A stretch of 64,000 bases of DNA from Corynebacterium kalinowskii (GCF_009734385.1 NZ_CP046452.1:310001-374000), one strand, 5' to 3'; shown: positions 51,901 to 60,557, counted from the first letter of the stretch. The notes: generated by a model not told the origin, from the letters alone. Numbers and translations: made by a program.

Positions 51901-52788
51901 ACAAGCGACGACGGTCGCTTCGGTCGGGCCGTAGGTGTTCCATACTTCGCGTTCAGTCGTAGCGAGCTTTTCTACCAGCTCAGGCGGGCATGCTTCGCCG
52001 CCGAAGATGAGCAAGCGGACGTGATCCAGGGCTTCTGCTGGCCACATTCCGGCCAGGGTTGGCACCGTGGAGACAACGGTAATATCGCGTCGAATGAGCC
52101 AAGGGCCAAGGTCCATGCCGGAGCGGACCAAGGAACGCGGCGCAGGCACGAGGCAGGCGCCGTGGCCCCAAGCGAGCCACATTTCTTCGCAGGAGGCATC
52201 GAATGCGACTGACAGGCCAGCCAGGACGCGATCATCTGGGCCCAGTGGGGCGCCCTGCAGGAACATTTGCGCCTCTGCGTCAACGAAGGCTGCGGCACTG
52301 CGATTGGATACGGCCACGCCCTTTGGCTTGCCAGTCGAACCCGAGGTGAAAATGATCCAGGCGTCATCCGTCAGGGCTGGGGGATTGGTGTCCCCGCCGT
52401 CGCTGAGCCGCATGATTACGAGGCCCGCGTCGGTGAACACAGCATTGACATCGGCCTCGCCGAAGACAGTTTCGGCGCGCTCATCGGGATCGTCAGCGTC
52501 AACTGGGACGTAGGCGGCGCCGGCTGCGATCGTGCCGAGGATGGCCAAATACAGGTTTTTCGAACCCGAGGACATCCGAATGCCGATGCGATCGCCGCGG
52601 CGAATTCCGTTAGCGTGCAGATGCGCAGCTAGGTTGTCCACTTCCTCCATGAGGTCGGAGTAGGTGAGAATCGTGCCGTCATCAATGGCCGCTGCCTCGG
52701 GGTACTTCGTGGCAGTGTCTTTGAGTAGCTCGTACAGGGTGCGAGGCGCTGGCGCCTCGTGGCCGCGGAGGTAGTGAGAAGGAATCAC
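48916..52788 (-). CDS. Pls/PosA-like membrane non-ribosomal peptide synthetase
   Basis: 1290 residues. Adenylation domain (about 1-490): IFTSGSTGKPKGV, NTYGPTEATVV, YRSGDHVRLEEDGL, RTSGKVDKKAL. Carrier domain (about 500-580) with the pantetheine Ser in FFELGGTSLAAATL. Then about six helices in three pairs, separated by left-handed beta-helix (hexapeptide-like) modules (IGANARIGARSTLMPGAMIGED; IGKNAEISTAVMI; IGRGATVGRGCVV). No condensation or thioesterase domain. This is the plan of epsilon-poly-lysine synthetase-like proteins, in which the membrane domains join the monomers; the monomer and product here are unknown. GTG start; two bases after the MarR stop. Confidence 0.9.
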   Translation of the reverse strand: MIPSHYLRGHEAPAPRTLYELLKDTATKYPEAAAIDDGTILTYSDLMEEVDNLAAHLHANGIRRGDRIGIRMSSGSKNLYLAILGTIAAGAAYVPVDADDPDERAETVFGEADVNAVFTDAGLVIMRLSDGGDTNPPALTDDAWIIFTSGSTGKPKGVAVSNRSAAAFVDAEAQMFLQGAPLGPDDRVLAGLSVAFDASCEEMWLAWGHGACLVPAPRSLVRSGMDLGPWLIRRDITVVSTVPTLAGMWPAEALDHVRLLIFGGEACPPELVEKLATTEREVWNTYGPTEATVVACATTMEPGKPVSIGLPLAGWDLVVVDKQEQPVAIGEVGELVIGGVGLARYLDPEKDAEKYAPMPSVGWERAYRSGDHVRLEEDGLYFVGRVDDQVKIGGRRIELGEVEAGVASLPNVRQSAVAVQTTGAGDKVLVGYVSLEDPALAFDQAVAHGELANIMPAALVPRIHVMDDLPVRTSGKVDKKALPWPLPGTAVEADGLTSTENWLAQLWVDTLGVSVDSKEADFFELGGTSLAAATLVGAIRDRVPTVSVRDLYDHPRLELLAEKVDTIAAETGVSLTVDAPEDTESDVKPVGVGTRLAQALIQIPAMTLFAAQWVTGLAVLNWVLGLAGAEWALTLPSWLLIVMVLAFFTPLGRLPIGALLIRLIVGRIKPGTYPRGGATHLRIWAAERVADTSGATSISGATWILTYARLLGAKIGKHVDLHTLPPVTGLLALGDHASVEPEVDLTGYWVEGDKVHVGAIEIGANARIGARSTLMPGAMIGEDAHVEAGSCVTGNKPVKARARWSGSPAAKVGRSKHRFPDEHPPRRSYWVMFYGITSLLMSLIPLVALSTAALIVVLPSILRPLSELQALGWALALTPLAALAGMLTYMVLVWLIVRLVGIGIKPGVFPVRSLMGWRLWVTERVLDDARNHLFVLYASQLTPVWFRSLGAKIGKNAEISTAVMIPKLTEIKEGSFLADDTLLGGYELGGGWMLTEHARIGKRSFLGNSGIAGPGRKLGKNSLVAVLSSTPKKARAGSNWWGSPPERLRRVAVTADSGEDLTYNPGFRVKAARGFVETLRLLAPITSALIFVSVLTGLQVLWRTFGFWAAWGLGGLVLMAGGLVALLVTVLVKWACVGGIRTADHPLWSRFVWLNELQDSFVEGVAAPWYLNHNLGTGSLNNALRLLGARIGRGAWIESYWFPEADLCRIGRGATVGRGCVVQTHLFQDRVMSLDTVTLAEGATLGPQSVALPASELRIDASVGPASLVMRGDKVPANSRWQGNPIEPVA

Positions 52789-52790
52789 AG

Positions 52791-53243
52791 CTATTGTGGA
52801 TCCTCCTCAGAAACCAGCACCGAAGTGGCGAGTTTGCGCAGGTGTTTGAGCTGCTTTTCCGTCGAATCGTTGAGTACTCGGCCTTCGGCCTCAGAAACGA
52901 GCACCGTCAGTTCGGCGTGAGCCGTCTTGCCCTTCTTGGTGGCGCCCACGATCTGGCGGCGACGATCCTTGGGGTCACGCTCGCGCTTCGCCCAGTTGTG
53001 GGACTCGAGGGCGTCGATAAGACGAACCATGTCGGAGGCGTCGATGGCGAGCAGCTCGCCCAGGGATGCCTGGCTGGATGCCGATGCCTCGATCAGGCAG
53101 GTCAGCACCCAGTACTCGCGCAAGGACGTGCCCCGGCTGTTCAGGGCGGACTCAACTTCATCGCGCGTGCGACGGCGAAGGCGCTCCAACTGGAATGATG
53201 GCGACTCCAGGAGCGTTGCTGGGATCTCGGTAGGTGTAGTCAT
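52791..53243 (-). CDS. MarR family transcriptional regulator
   Basis: 150 residues with a MarR winged helix-turn-helix (LGELLAIDASDMVRLIDALESHNWAKRERDPKDRRRQIVGATKKG), containing the DPxDxR wing motif. Flanking helices form the dimer interface. It is directly upstream of, and in one transcript with, the NRPS gene (two-base gap), so it probably controls that operon in response to a small molecule. The binding site was not located. Confidence 0.9.
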   Translation of the reverse strand: MTTPTEIPATLLESPSFQLERLRRRTRDEVESALNSRGTSLREYWVLTCLIEASASSQASLGELLAIDASDMVRLIDALESHNWAKRERDPKDRRRQIVGATKKGKTAHAELTVLVSEAEGRVLNDSTEKQLKHLRKLATSVLVSEEDPQ

Positions 53244-53336
53244 GCCTACATGATAGTCCCCAAGGATGAAAAGGTTAAATCATTGGTCGTTCACAACTAT
53301 TGGTGGCGGTGAACTTAAGGTTCTAGCTGGATAGGT

Positions 53337-53624
53337 TTAGATGGTGGGCAGGCCGGTAGCTACCCACGCATCGGTGCCGCCCTCAACGTTGATCGGGTCG
53401 AAGCCCGCGTTGTCTAGATACTGGCCGACTTGAGCAGAGCGAACGCCACTCTTGCAGATCAAGTAGACCTCACGATCCTTGTCGATGGAATCGATGAAAG
53501 ACATGAAATTCGACATCGGCATATTGACAGCATTAGCAGCGTGAACCGCCTCGAACTCGTCTACTTCGCGGACGTCGATGAGCTGGGCTGCTTCTGGAAC
53601 TTCATTGACGGTGACAGAGCGCAT
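53337..53624 (-). CDS. Single-domain rhodanese-like sulfurtransferase
   Basis: 95 residues: LIDVREVDEFEAVH (substrate-side motif) and the active-site loop CKSGVRSA with the persulfide-forming Cys. It carries sulfane sulfur, typically from thiosulfate or persulfides, to an acceptor. It diverges from the DUF4178 operon with 110 bases between starts; a functional link is possible but unproven. Confidence 0.92.
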   Translation of the reverse strand: MRSVTVNEVPEAAQLIDVREVDEFEAVHAANAVNMPMSNFMSFIDSIDKDREVYLICKSGVRSAQVGQYLDNAGFDPINVEGGTDAWVATGLPTI

Positions 53625-53734
53625 GTGTGGTGCCTTTCAGTCGGGGAGGCGTGTACTTTCCGATTGTAAAGATTTGTCTAAGTTGTCCGCTAGACCTATG
53701 CGCGTGAGTGCGCTCTCTAATAGAGTCAGAGTCC

Positions 53735-54352
53735 ATGAGCTCTGGATTCATATTCTTTATCGTGTTGGCTGTCATCGCAGCAGGAGCAGCGATTTACTTC
53801 TTTAGTTCGGCGAAGAAGGCCGAGGATGGCCTGGAGGAGCCGCAGCGCTTCCACCAGGATCCACTTAAGGATGTCGTCGGTGCGGACGAGTTTGGTCCGG
53901 ATCGTATCGCCCCAGGTGCCATCATTTCCCGAGGTGGTAAGGACTATGTCGTTCGTGGCACTCTCGCGCTGAAAGAAGGTCCTTATCTGTGGTGGGAGCA
54001 CCTGCTAGACGGTGGTGACGGCTCGGAATGGTTCGGCGTGGAAGTCGATGAAGGCCAGCTAAGCCTCACGTGGTGGAACACCCGCAAAGGCGCCGGCATT
54101 AGCCCGGACAGTCGGGTTGAGTTCGAAGGCATCACCTATCTGGAAGCCGAGCGTGGTCACGCGTTCTACCAGTCGATCGGCACTACCGGCCTCCCCGAGC
54201 GTGGCGAGATGCGCTACGTCGACCTTGCTGACTCCACCGGCACCAAGCTGCTCGGTTTCGAAGGTTGGGCCAACAACGAATCCTGGGAAGTCTCCACGGG
54301 ACAGACCATCCAGCCGGGCGAGCTGACTGTTTACCCAGCGCCTAAGGTGTAA
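53735..54352 (+). CDS. DUF4178 domain protein with N-terminal membrane anchor
   Basis: 205 residues from the ATG at 53735: one N-terminal transmembrane helix, a short linker, then a beta-rich DUF4178 domain (IAPGAIISRGGKDYVVRGTLALKEGPYLWWEHLLDGG ... WFGVEVDEG). The family is uncharacterised and recurrently neighbours DUF350 and spermidine-synthase-like genes. First gene of a five-gene operon, three bases before the DUF2617 gene. Confidence 0.85.
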   Translation: MSSGFIFFIVLAVIAAGAAIYFFSSAKKAEDGLEEPQRFHQDPLKDVVGADEFGPDRIAPGAIISRGGKDYVVRGTLALKEGPYLWWEHLLDGGDGSEWFGVEVDEGQLSLTWWNTRKGAGISPDSRVEFEGITYLEAERGHAFYQSIGTTGLPERGEMRYVDLADSTGTKLLGFEGWANNESWEVSTGQTIQPGELTVYPAPKV

Positions 54353-54355
54353 GCC

Positions 54356-54835
54356 ATGCTGGTGAGCCTCGATTGCCCTACCGCCGACGTCAGTGCACGC
54401 GACCTCGGCGTAGCTTTCAACGGCCCACTTCCCGAGATCCTCGTCGAACGCACATATACAGACTCGGAAACCGAACTCCAGCTGGGCATCATCGGGGCCT
54501 CACACGTGGCCACGGTGCGCTTTCCCGGAGGCACGTTTCGGGAGGAAATCTCCTGTTTCGCAGGCGAGCGTGGCAGCTTGATGTCCCAGGAGCGGGGCAG
54601 TTACTCGCTGCAGACCTCGACGCAGCGGTATCCGGACTTCGAGGACCAAGCTACCCGCATCCTGAAACTCGTAGCGGGCAAAGATTGGCTGTGCGCCAAC
54701 TTTCCGGGGGAGGGAGAGTTCCACATCACCGCAGTCCGGGGCAGTTTCAAGGAGGGCACCTGGGAGTGGGAGACCATTCACCTGTATCCCGAGGAGCAGA
54801 TCATCGTCAGCACAACAAGTAGGTACCAGATATGA
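54356..54835 (+). CDS. DUF2617 protein
   Basis: 159 residues, soluble, beta-rich, matching the DUF2617 pattern (LGVAFNGPLPEILVERTYTD ... FPGEGEFHITAVRGSFKEGTWEWETIH). Function unknown. It overlaps the next gene by four bases (ATGA) and follows DUF4178 by three bases, so its product is presumably needed together with theirs. Confidence 0.82.
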   Translation: MLVSLDCPTADVSARDLGVAFNGPLPEILVERTYTDSETELQLGIIGASHVATVRFPGGTFREEISCFAGERGSLMSQERGSYSLQTSTQRYPDFEDQATRILKLVAGKDWLCANFPGEGEFHITAVRGSFKEGTWEWETIHLYPEEQIIVSTTSRYQI

Positions 54836-55251
54836 ATCCCCACAGCCGCCGCATCCTGGGAGGCTTCTTCGTGTTCCTTTCCGTTTTCAGTCTCATTGGC
54901 GCGCTAGTCATTGGTCCAACTCCTAAGTCGGGTACTTACTCCAATGCGCGCTATGGCCAGTACGAGTGCCAAGGCGACCCACAAAAGGTGGCTAATGAGA
55001 TTGCTGCGAAGGACAAGCCCCAAGCCCGCCAGTTTGATCCTAAGACGGGCACCGAGTACCTGAAGTACCGCAAGCGCTTGGTCTCGGTGTCCAAGGAAGG
55101 GCCAACCGGCTGCCGGATCACCGTGGAAAACCTCGATCGTGTGAATGGCGGCGGGCTCATTTGGCTCGGTCCAGGTTTTAGCCCGGGTTCCCCATCGGGG
55201 TCCTCCGGCGGGTCCTCGGGCTCGGGCGGCTCTGGTACTGGCGTCAAATAA
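54832..55251 (+). CDS. DUF4247 membrane-anchored protein
   Basis: 139 residues: an N-terminal transmembrane helix (about 10-28), an extracytoplasmic domain with two Cys (QYECQGDP and GCRITVEN) likely forming a disulfide, and a Gly/Ser-rich tail. DUF4247 family, uncharacterised. Third gene of the operon, coupled to DUF2617. Confidence 0.8.
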   Translation: MNPHSRRILGGFFVFLSVFSLIGALVIGPTPKSGTYSNARYGQYECQGDPQKVANEIAAKDKPQARQFDPKTGTEYLKYRKRLVSVSKEGPTGCRITVENLDRVNGGGLIWLGPGFSPGSPSGSSGGSSGSGGSGTGVK

Positions 55252-55271
55252 CTCTTAACCAAGGAATTCTC

Positions 55272-55697
55272 ATGGCACCTGAATTGCTGATCGATGTCCG
55301 TGACACGGTCGTCTACTTCGTACTTTCGCTCTTTGTGCTCCTCATCGGCTTCGGCGTCCTCGACCTGCTGACCCCTGGCAAGTTGTATCGCGCCGTATTT
55401 GTCGATCACTTGCCGAATGCGGCCATCGTGGCCATCGCTCAGCAGATCGGCCTCGGCATCATTGTGGTCACCGCGGTTCTCGGCTCCCCGGAATCCCTCA
55501 TCGAGGGCGTGACCGAGGTAGTGGTCATCGGACTGCTCGGCGTAGCGCTGCAGTCCATCGCGCTCGTCGTCTTGGAGATGCTCATTCCTGGGCGCTTCCG
55601 TGACCTGGTCCTTGATCACAAGCTGCGCTCCGGAGCGATTGCTGCGGGCGTGCTGTTGGTTGTTATTGCTGCCGTGAACGCTGCATGTTTGACCTAG
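55272..55697 (+). CDS. DUF350 membrane protein (YjfL-like)
   Basis: 141 residues with four predicted helices arranged as two similar halves, the DUF350 plan (VVYFVLSLFVLLIGFGVLDLLTPGKL ... GVALQSIALVVLEMLIPG). Function unknown; in E. coli the DUF350 gene yjfL lies beside a glutathionylspermidine-synthase-like gene, also a polyamine link. AAGGAA precedes the ATG. It overlaps the aminopropyltransferase gene by 13 bases. Confidence 0.88.
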   Translation: MAPELLIDVRDTVVYFVLSLFVLLIGFGVLDLLTPGKLYRAVFVDHLPNAAIVAIAQQIGLGIIVVTAVLGSPESLIEGVTEVVVIGLLGVALQSIALVVLEMLIPGRFRDLVLDHKLRSGAIAAGVLLVVIAAVNAACLT

Positions 55698-57211
55698 GCT
55701 CTCGCTGGTGGCGCTTCTTCCTGCTGATTTCAGTCGGGGTGTGCGCTGCCTCGGGCCTGATCTACGAACTGGCCCTCCTCACCCTCTCCACCAGCCTCAA
55801 TGGTGGCGGGGTAGTAGAAACCTCACTGATTGTGGCCGGGTATGTCGCGGCACTGGGCGTGGGCGCGTTGTGCGCGAAGCCATTGCTGCGCTGGCCAGGA
55901 CTTTCCTTTCTCATCGTAGAAAGCGTCCTCGGCCTCATCGGTGGCGTGTCTGCCCTGGTGCTGTATATCGTCTTCGCCACTCTCGGGCAGTCAGTGGTGG
56001 TGTTGGTGATCGCCACGTTCCTCATCGGCGCGCTGGTGGGTATGGAGCTGCCCCTGCTCATGACTTTGATCCAACAAGGCAAGCTTGCCGACGCCCGTTC
56101 CGTCGGCTCACTCCTGGCCACCCTCAACTTCGCGGACTACTTGGGCGCTTTGATTGGCGGCTTGTTGTGGCCTTTCGTCCTATTGCCGTCGTTAGGCATG
56201 ATGCGCGGCACACTCGCTGCGGGCATGATCAACCTGGTTGCTGCGCTGTTTATCGCCGTGGTGTTGCTGCGATCGTCGTTGCCAGCCCGCCAACTGTGGA
56301 GCGCCGTGTGCGCGTTGGTGGTGGCTCTGGTGTTGCTCGTGGTGCTGCTCGTACGCAGCGACGGGATTGTGGCGACGGCCCGCGCAGCGCTCTACCGCGA
56401 TCCGGTGATTTATGCGCATCAGTCGGATTATCAGGACATCGTGATCACCCGCCGAGGGAAGGATCGTCGCCTGTACCTCAATGGCGGCCTGCAATATTCC
56501 AGCCGTGATGAGTACCGCTACACCGAATCCCTCGTCTACCCAGCCTTGACCCCTGACACTAAAAACGTGCTGGTCATTGGAGGTGGTGATGGTCTGGCTG
56601 CCCGCGAGCTTCTGCGATTCGGGGCTACCGTGACTCAAGTTGAGCTCGACCCAGCGGTGGTCGAGGTGGCCAACACCGTGCTTATCGACGACAACGGTGG
56701 CGCCCTCATGGACCCGCGCGTCACCGTCATCAACGATGATGCCTTCACCTGGCTCCGCGCCGGTGGCACCGGCGCCAGCTACGATGCGATCATCATCGAC
56801 CTTCCCGATCCCGATAACCCCACCCTGGCCCGCCTCTACTCCGAGGAGTTCTACGCTCTGACGCTCGGCGTGCTGAATCCTGGTGGTCGGATGGTGGTGC
56901 AGGCCTCGAGCGCCTACACCACACCTGATGTGTTCTGGCGGGTGCGATCGACGGTCCTAGCTGCCGGCTGCTCGAACGCCATTCCGTACCACACGCACGT
57001 GCCTACCTTTGGTGACTGGGGATTCGTTTCCTGCGCGTCAACTCTCGACATGCCGGACGTCTCGGGCTTGCGTTACCTCACCCCAGAGGTGCTGGCGGCT
57101 TCCGCTGTCTTCGGCCTGGATAATGGGCCCCGCGATCTGGAGCCATCCACTTTGGATAGGCCGTTCATCGTGGAAGATTTGCGGCGTGGGTACCGGCAGG
57201 CGGGGGAGTAG
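55685..57211 (+). CDS. Membrane-bound spermidine synthase-like aminopropyltransferase
   Basis: 508 residues: about seven transmembrane helices (10-225), then a methyltransferase-like fold of the spermidine/spermine synthase family (about 240-500) with YRYTESLVYPAL, the nucleotide motif VIGGGDGLAARELL, DDAFTWLR and IIDLPDPDNP. Transfers an aminopropyl or related group from decarboxylated SAM to an amine; the true donor and acceptor are uncertain. The Asp of the usual DxxDP is retained (DLPDPDN). Last gene of the operon; the inverted repeat at 57240 follows. Confidence 0.88.
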   Translation: MFDLGSRWWRFFLLISVGVCAASGLIYELALLTLSTSLNGGGVVETSLIVAGYVAALGVGALCAKPLLRWPGLSFLIVESVLGLIGGVSALVLYIVFATLGQSVVVLVIATFLIGALVGMELPLLMTLIQQGKLADARSVGSLLATLNFADYLGALIGGLLWPFVLLPSLGMMRGTLAAGMINLVAALFIAVVLLRSSLPARQLWSAVCALVVALVLLVVLLVRSDGIVATARAALYRDPVIYAHQSDYQDIVITRRGKDRRLYLNGGLQYSSRDEYRYTESLVYPALTPDTKNVLVIGGGDGLAARELLRFGATVTQVELDPAVVEVANTVLIDDNGGALMDPRVTVINDDAFTWLRAGGTGASYDAIIIDLPDPDNPTLARLYSEEFYALTLGVLNPGGRMVVQASSAYTTPDVFWRVRSTVLAAGCSNAIPYHTHVPTFGDWGFVSCASTLDMPDVSGLRYLTPEVLAASAVFGLDNGPRDLEPSTLDRPFIVEDLRRGYRQAGE

Positions 57212-57239
57212 TAGTTTTCCGCGCGATTTCAGCTATGTA

Positions 57240-57322
57240 AAACCGGCTATTGGGAGTAGAGAAGTTGCTAGTTCAGCACTTTGGGTACTGGTAGGGCAAG
57301 TTCTACTCCCAATAGCCGGTTT
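57240..57322. repeat. 21-bp perfect inverted repeat between convergent genes
   Basis: Arms 57240-57260 and 57302-57322 are perfect complements (core CCGGCTATTGGGAGT); the spacer is 41 bases. A third partial copy, AGCCGGTTTT, follows at about 57328. The arms are far longer than needed for termination and lack a T tract. It may be a bidirectional terminator, a small non-coding RNA or a MITE-like element. Confidence 0.6.
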
Positions 57323-57352
57323 CAGGTAGCCGGTTTTGAGCTAAGGCCTACG

Positions 57353-58570
57353 CTAGGCGTTCTTAGGGAACAACTGGTTCTTGACGAGGGTTGCCATCAA
57401 TCCAATTGTGGTCAACTGTGCCACGACGATGATCGTCATAGCGAGGATGTACAGCGGCGTGCCACTTTCGATCAGGCCATTCTTTACCAGGCCGATGTGC
57501 AGGAAGAAGTAGCCGAGCACCGTGAGCGCCACGCCTGGGCAGATCAGGGTGAAAGGTGCCGGGGTGCGGTTTTCCTGGGAGAACACAAACGACTTGTAGA
57601 AGCCATTCTTCTTCATCACGGCGTGACCGCCCATGAGGAAAGTGAGCTGCATCGAGACGGCCAGGCCCAGGATGACCATGACACCGATGGAACTAGGGGC
57701 GTGCGCTGCGACTGGCTTGCCGAGGGCTTCCGCACCGGCGTCGGCAAGCGTGAACGTGCCGTGGCGCAGACGCAGGAAAGTGATGGACCACAGCGTCATG
57801 ATCGGAACCATCAGCCACAGGGTGGCGGAGTTCTGCAGGGTCAGCTTGTAGCGGAACATGCTCATTGCACCCATTGGGAGGAAGACGGCGAGCAGCATTG
57901 CGGAGATCACGCCGAAGAACAGTGCGCCTGCAAAACCAAACAGTACGGTCAGCTTGTTGTCAGACATCGCGGCAGGAGCGGCGAAGCCAACGGAGACCAT
58001 GGCGAAGGCGAAAGCTGAAAGCAACTGGTTGAGGCCGCCGTTACCCTCGAAGTCGAAGCCAGCGGTGAGGATGCGCTTGACGTAGGCTGCCAGGTACTTC
58101 AGTGCGAGTGCTCCGGTGAGCGCGTAGGCGACCAGTGCCCACGGGAAGAGGTACTCCACGACATCCCACAGGTTCGGGATGGTGGTGGCGAATGCCATGA
58201 ACAGGCCGTTGACCGTCATTGCGAGGGTCAGCGGGATCGCCATCAACGTGATTTCGGCGTTGGAGTTCAGGAGCTTTTGGTACGCCGGGGTCTTTTTGAA
58301 CAGCGCGTATTCTCGCAGGTTCCAGGCCAGCAGTAGCAGGTGCATGAGGATGAAGGCCATCATGCCCACGTAGCCGATGACGATGGCCGTCTTGAGGATC
58401 GGACCGGATGTTGCCCAGGTGTCTTGGATCGTTTCCAGGATAGGGATTGGGTGCTTCGGGTGTGGGGTCAGGTGCATGAAGATCATGAAGAAGGCGACAC
58501 CCATGCCACCGAAACCTAGGGAGGCGAGGAAATAGAGGGGCGAGTACTTCTCGCCAAGATTCTTGATCAT
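57353..58570 (-). CDS. Polytopic membrane protein of unknown function
   Basis: 405 residues from the ATG at 58570 (AGAAAG upstream); an in-frame ATG at 58600 lacks a ribosome-binding site. About ten membrane helices. The N-terminus carries LGFGGMGVAFFMIFMHLTPHP, which looks like a family motif, and there are several His residues near the membrane faces. The pattern recalls channel/transporter proteins of the tellurite-resistance/dicarboxylate type, but I cannot place it. It is monocistronic, with the inverted repeat at its 3' side. Confidence 0.75.
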   Translation of the reverse strand: MIKNLGEKYSPLYFLASLGFGGMGVAFFMIFMHLTPHPKHPIPILETIQDTWATSGPILKTAIVIGYVGMMAFILMHLLLLAWNLREYALFKKTPAYQKLLNSNAEITLMAIPLTLAMTVNGLFMAFATTIPNLWDVVEYLFPWALVAYALTGALALKYLAAYVKRILTAGFDFEGNGGLNQLLSAFAFAMVSVGFAAPAAMSDNKLTVLFGFAGALFFGVISAMLLAVFLPMGAMSMFRYKLTLQNSATLWLMVPIMTLWSITFLRLRHGTFTLADAGAEALGKPVAAHAPSSIGVMVILGLAVSMQLTFLMGGHAVMKKNGFYKSFVFSQENRTPAPFTLICPGVALTVLGYFFLHIGLVKNGLIESGTPLYILAMTIIVVAQLTTIGLMATLVKNQLFPKNA

Positions 58571-58726
58571 TGTCAACTTTCTAGTCTCAAGTGCGGACAT
58601 TCAATTAGATATAAGTTGAAATGATCGGGCATTCTTCCCGGAAAGTGGAGGTGGGGGGAACGTTATTGAAAATGCAATGCTTAGATGAATGTGAAAGTGA
58701 AAATTGCTACCCCCAGAAAACACAAG

Positions 58727-58760
58727 GAAGCCCCGCAGGAGGAATCCCACGGGGCCTATT
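58727..58760 (-). terminator. Possible terminator of ppa
   Basis: GCCCCG/CGGGGC stem with a loop of about 14 bases, 12 or more bases after the ppa stop on the minus strand, then CTTCCTTGTGTTTT. It is weaker than most others here. Confidence 0.55.
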
Positions 58761-58771
58761 TGAAGAAAGAT

Positions 58772-59245
58772 TTACTTGAAGCGAGCGATTGCCTCAGCGA
58801 GGATCTTCTCTGCCTCAGCCTTGTCGCCCCAGCCAGAGCCGGTAACTTCCTTGTTTGGCTCCAGGTCCTTGTAGCGGGTGAAGAAGTGCTCGATCTCGTC
58901 CTTCTGGAAGTCGGAGATGTCGGAGATGTCCTGGAGGTGGTCCCAGCGGACGTCGTCAACAACGCAGAGGAGCTTGTCGTCGCCGCCAGCCTCATCGGTC
59001 ATCTTGAACACGCCGAGTGGGCGAGCCTTAACGATGACACCTGGGAACACAGGCTCAGGGAGGATTACCAGCGCGTCGAGTGGATCGCCGTCCTCACCAA
59101 GGGTGTGGTCGATGAAGCCGTAGTCGGCAGGGTAGGCCATCGGAGTGAACAGGTAGCGGTCGAGGTAGACCTTTCCGGTCTCATGGTCAACTTCGTACTT
59201 GTTGCGGGAACCCTTTGGGATCTCGATGGTTACTTCAATGCTCAT
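58772..59245 (-). CDS. ppa: Inorganic pyrophosphatase
   Basis: 157-residue family I enzyme hydrolysing pyrophosphate to phosphate with Mg2+, cytosolic. The metal signature [12 protein letters not shown] is intact, with YPADYGFI and KDLEPNKEV. The start at 59245 opens [20 protein letters not shown]; the long upstream frame is antisense to dacB. It diverges from dacB with 55 bases between starts. Confidence 0.97.
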   Translation of the reverse strand: MSIEVTIEIPKGSRNKYEVDHETGKVYLDRYLFTPMAYPADYGFIDHTLGEDGDPLDALVILPEPVFPGVIVKARPLGVFKMTDEAGGDDKLLCVVDDVRWDHLQDISDISDFQKDEIEHFFTRYKDLEPNKEVTGSGWGDKAEAEKILAEAIARFK

Positions 59246-59300
59246 GCGCACTCCTTCATGGCTACGTAGGTATTTACACCACTCATAGTAACCTAGTGGG

Positions 59301-60557
59301 GTGTTCAAAAAGGTTGGGTGGATCAGCGCAGTCGTCCTCGTTGGCGCAGGAGTAGCAAGCTTAGCGACGGCCGCTGTCTCGAATACCGATTCCTTCCAAT
59401 CACGACAGATCGCGCCACCCCTCACCCTGAGCCCGGCAACGCGGACGCTTCCGGCAGCCGGTGGGGCGGCGACGGACGTCGACAAGCTGCGGGCGCAGAT
59501 TGAGCAGAAGGCTAGCGATCCGCGACTCGGCAAGCTCAGCGGCATCGTGACTGATGCGCAGGGAAACGTGGTGTGGGAACGTGGCACTGAGGTGCCAGCG
59601 AAACCGGCCTCGACCACCAAGATTCTCACCGCCGCGGCAGCGCTGCTCACTCTGGACCTGAATGATCGCATCGAGACGCAGGTGGTGCGTGCGGACGCCG
59701 GCACAGTGGTCATCCGTGCGGCGGGTGATGTGATGATGACGGATGAGCAGCTCGATGAGCTGGCGCAGCAGATCGGCGCTGCTGACACGGTGTTGATCGA
59801 CACGTCGCTGTGGTCTTCGGAGACCTTCGTCAATGGCTGGGGCAGGGAGAATATTGCTGCCGGTTATATCGCGCCGATGGAGCCCGCGATGCTCTATGGC
59901 GGGCGCATCGGTGGGCACAGCGGTGACCTGACGCGGTCCACGACCCCGGCCGAAGATGTCGCAAAAGCTCTAGCCAGTCGTCTTGGCGCCACCTCCGGGA
60001 AAGGCCAAGCGCCAGCGAATGCGGAAGTCGTGGCCAGTGTCCAGTCCGACCCGCTCTGGCAGCGCCTGGAAACCATGATGGAAAATTCTGACAATGTCAT
60101 GGCCGAGGCGGTGGGTAGGGAAGTGGCGCTGAAACGCGGCACCGGGAACTCGGTGGCTGCTGCGGTGCAGGCGACCCAAGACGCGCTGAAAGAGGCCGGC
60201 TTTGACCTCACCGGGCTAGAGCTGAAGGACAACTCCGGCCTGACCGAAACCAACTACAACACCCCGCGCCTGCTGCAGGACCTCCTCCACCGCGCGGTCA
60301 CCGATGCGAAACTTCGCCCGCTGCTTGACACCCTGCCCATCGCCGCGGCGAATGGCACCCTGGAAAACCGCTACCATGACACCGCAGGTCAGGGCTGGGT
60401 GCGCGCTAAGACCGGCACCCTCACGGGCGTATCTGCGCTGGCAGGCATCGTCACGGCGCGAGATGGAAACAGTTATACCTTCGCGTTGCTCTCCAACGAA
60501 TCCGATATTTTGGCCGCGCGTGCCGCGCTCGACGAACTCGTCTCCGGACTGCGCTAA
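59301..60557 (+). CDS. dacB: D-alanyl-D-alanine carboxypeptidase (PBP4 type)
   Basis: 418 residues, exported by an N-terminal hydrophobic helix (about 7-25). Catalytic motifs of the S13 family: SxxK as PASTTK (Ser104, Lys107), SxN as NSDNVM, and KTG as RAKTGTL. It trims or cross-links peptidoglycan peptides outside the membrane. GTG start at 59301. The stop overlaps the tilS start (TAATG). Confidence 0.93.
   Translation: MFKKVGWISAVVLVGAGVASLATAAVSNTDSFQSRQIAPPLTLSPATRTLPAAGGAATDVDKLRAQIEQKASDPRLGKLSGIVTDAQGNVVWERGTEVPAKPASTTKILTAAAALLTLDLNDRIETQVVRADAGTVVIRAAGDVMMTDEQLDELAQQIGAADTVLIDTSLWSSETFVNGWGRENIAAGYIAPMEPAMLYGGRIGGHSGDLTRSTTPAEDVAKALASRLGATSGKGQAPANAEVVASVQSDPLWQRLETMMENSDNVMAEAVGREVALKRGTGNSVAAAVQATQDALKEAGFDLTGLELKDNSGLTETNYNTPRLLQDLLHRAVTDAKLRPLLDTLPIAAANGTLENRYHDTAGQGWVRAKTGTLTGVSALAGIVTARDGNSYTFALLSNESDILAARAALDELVSGLR

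Noticed and set aside
58600..58620. TTCAA-11-TTGAA dyad upstream of the membrane protein
   Set aside because: Arms of only five bases in AT-rich DNA; could be chance.
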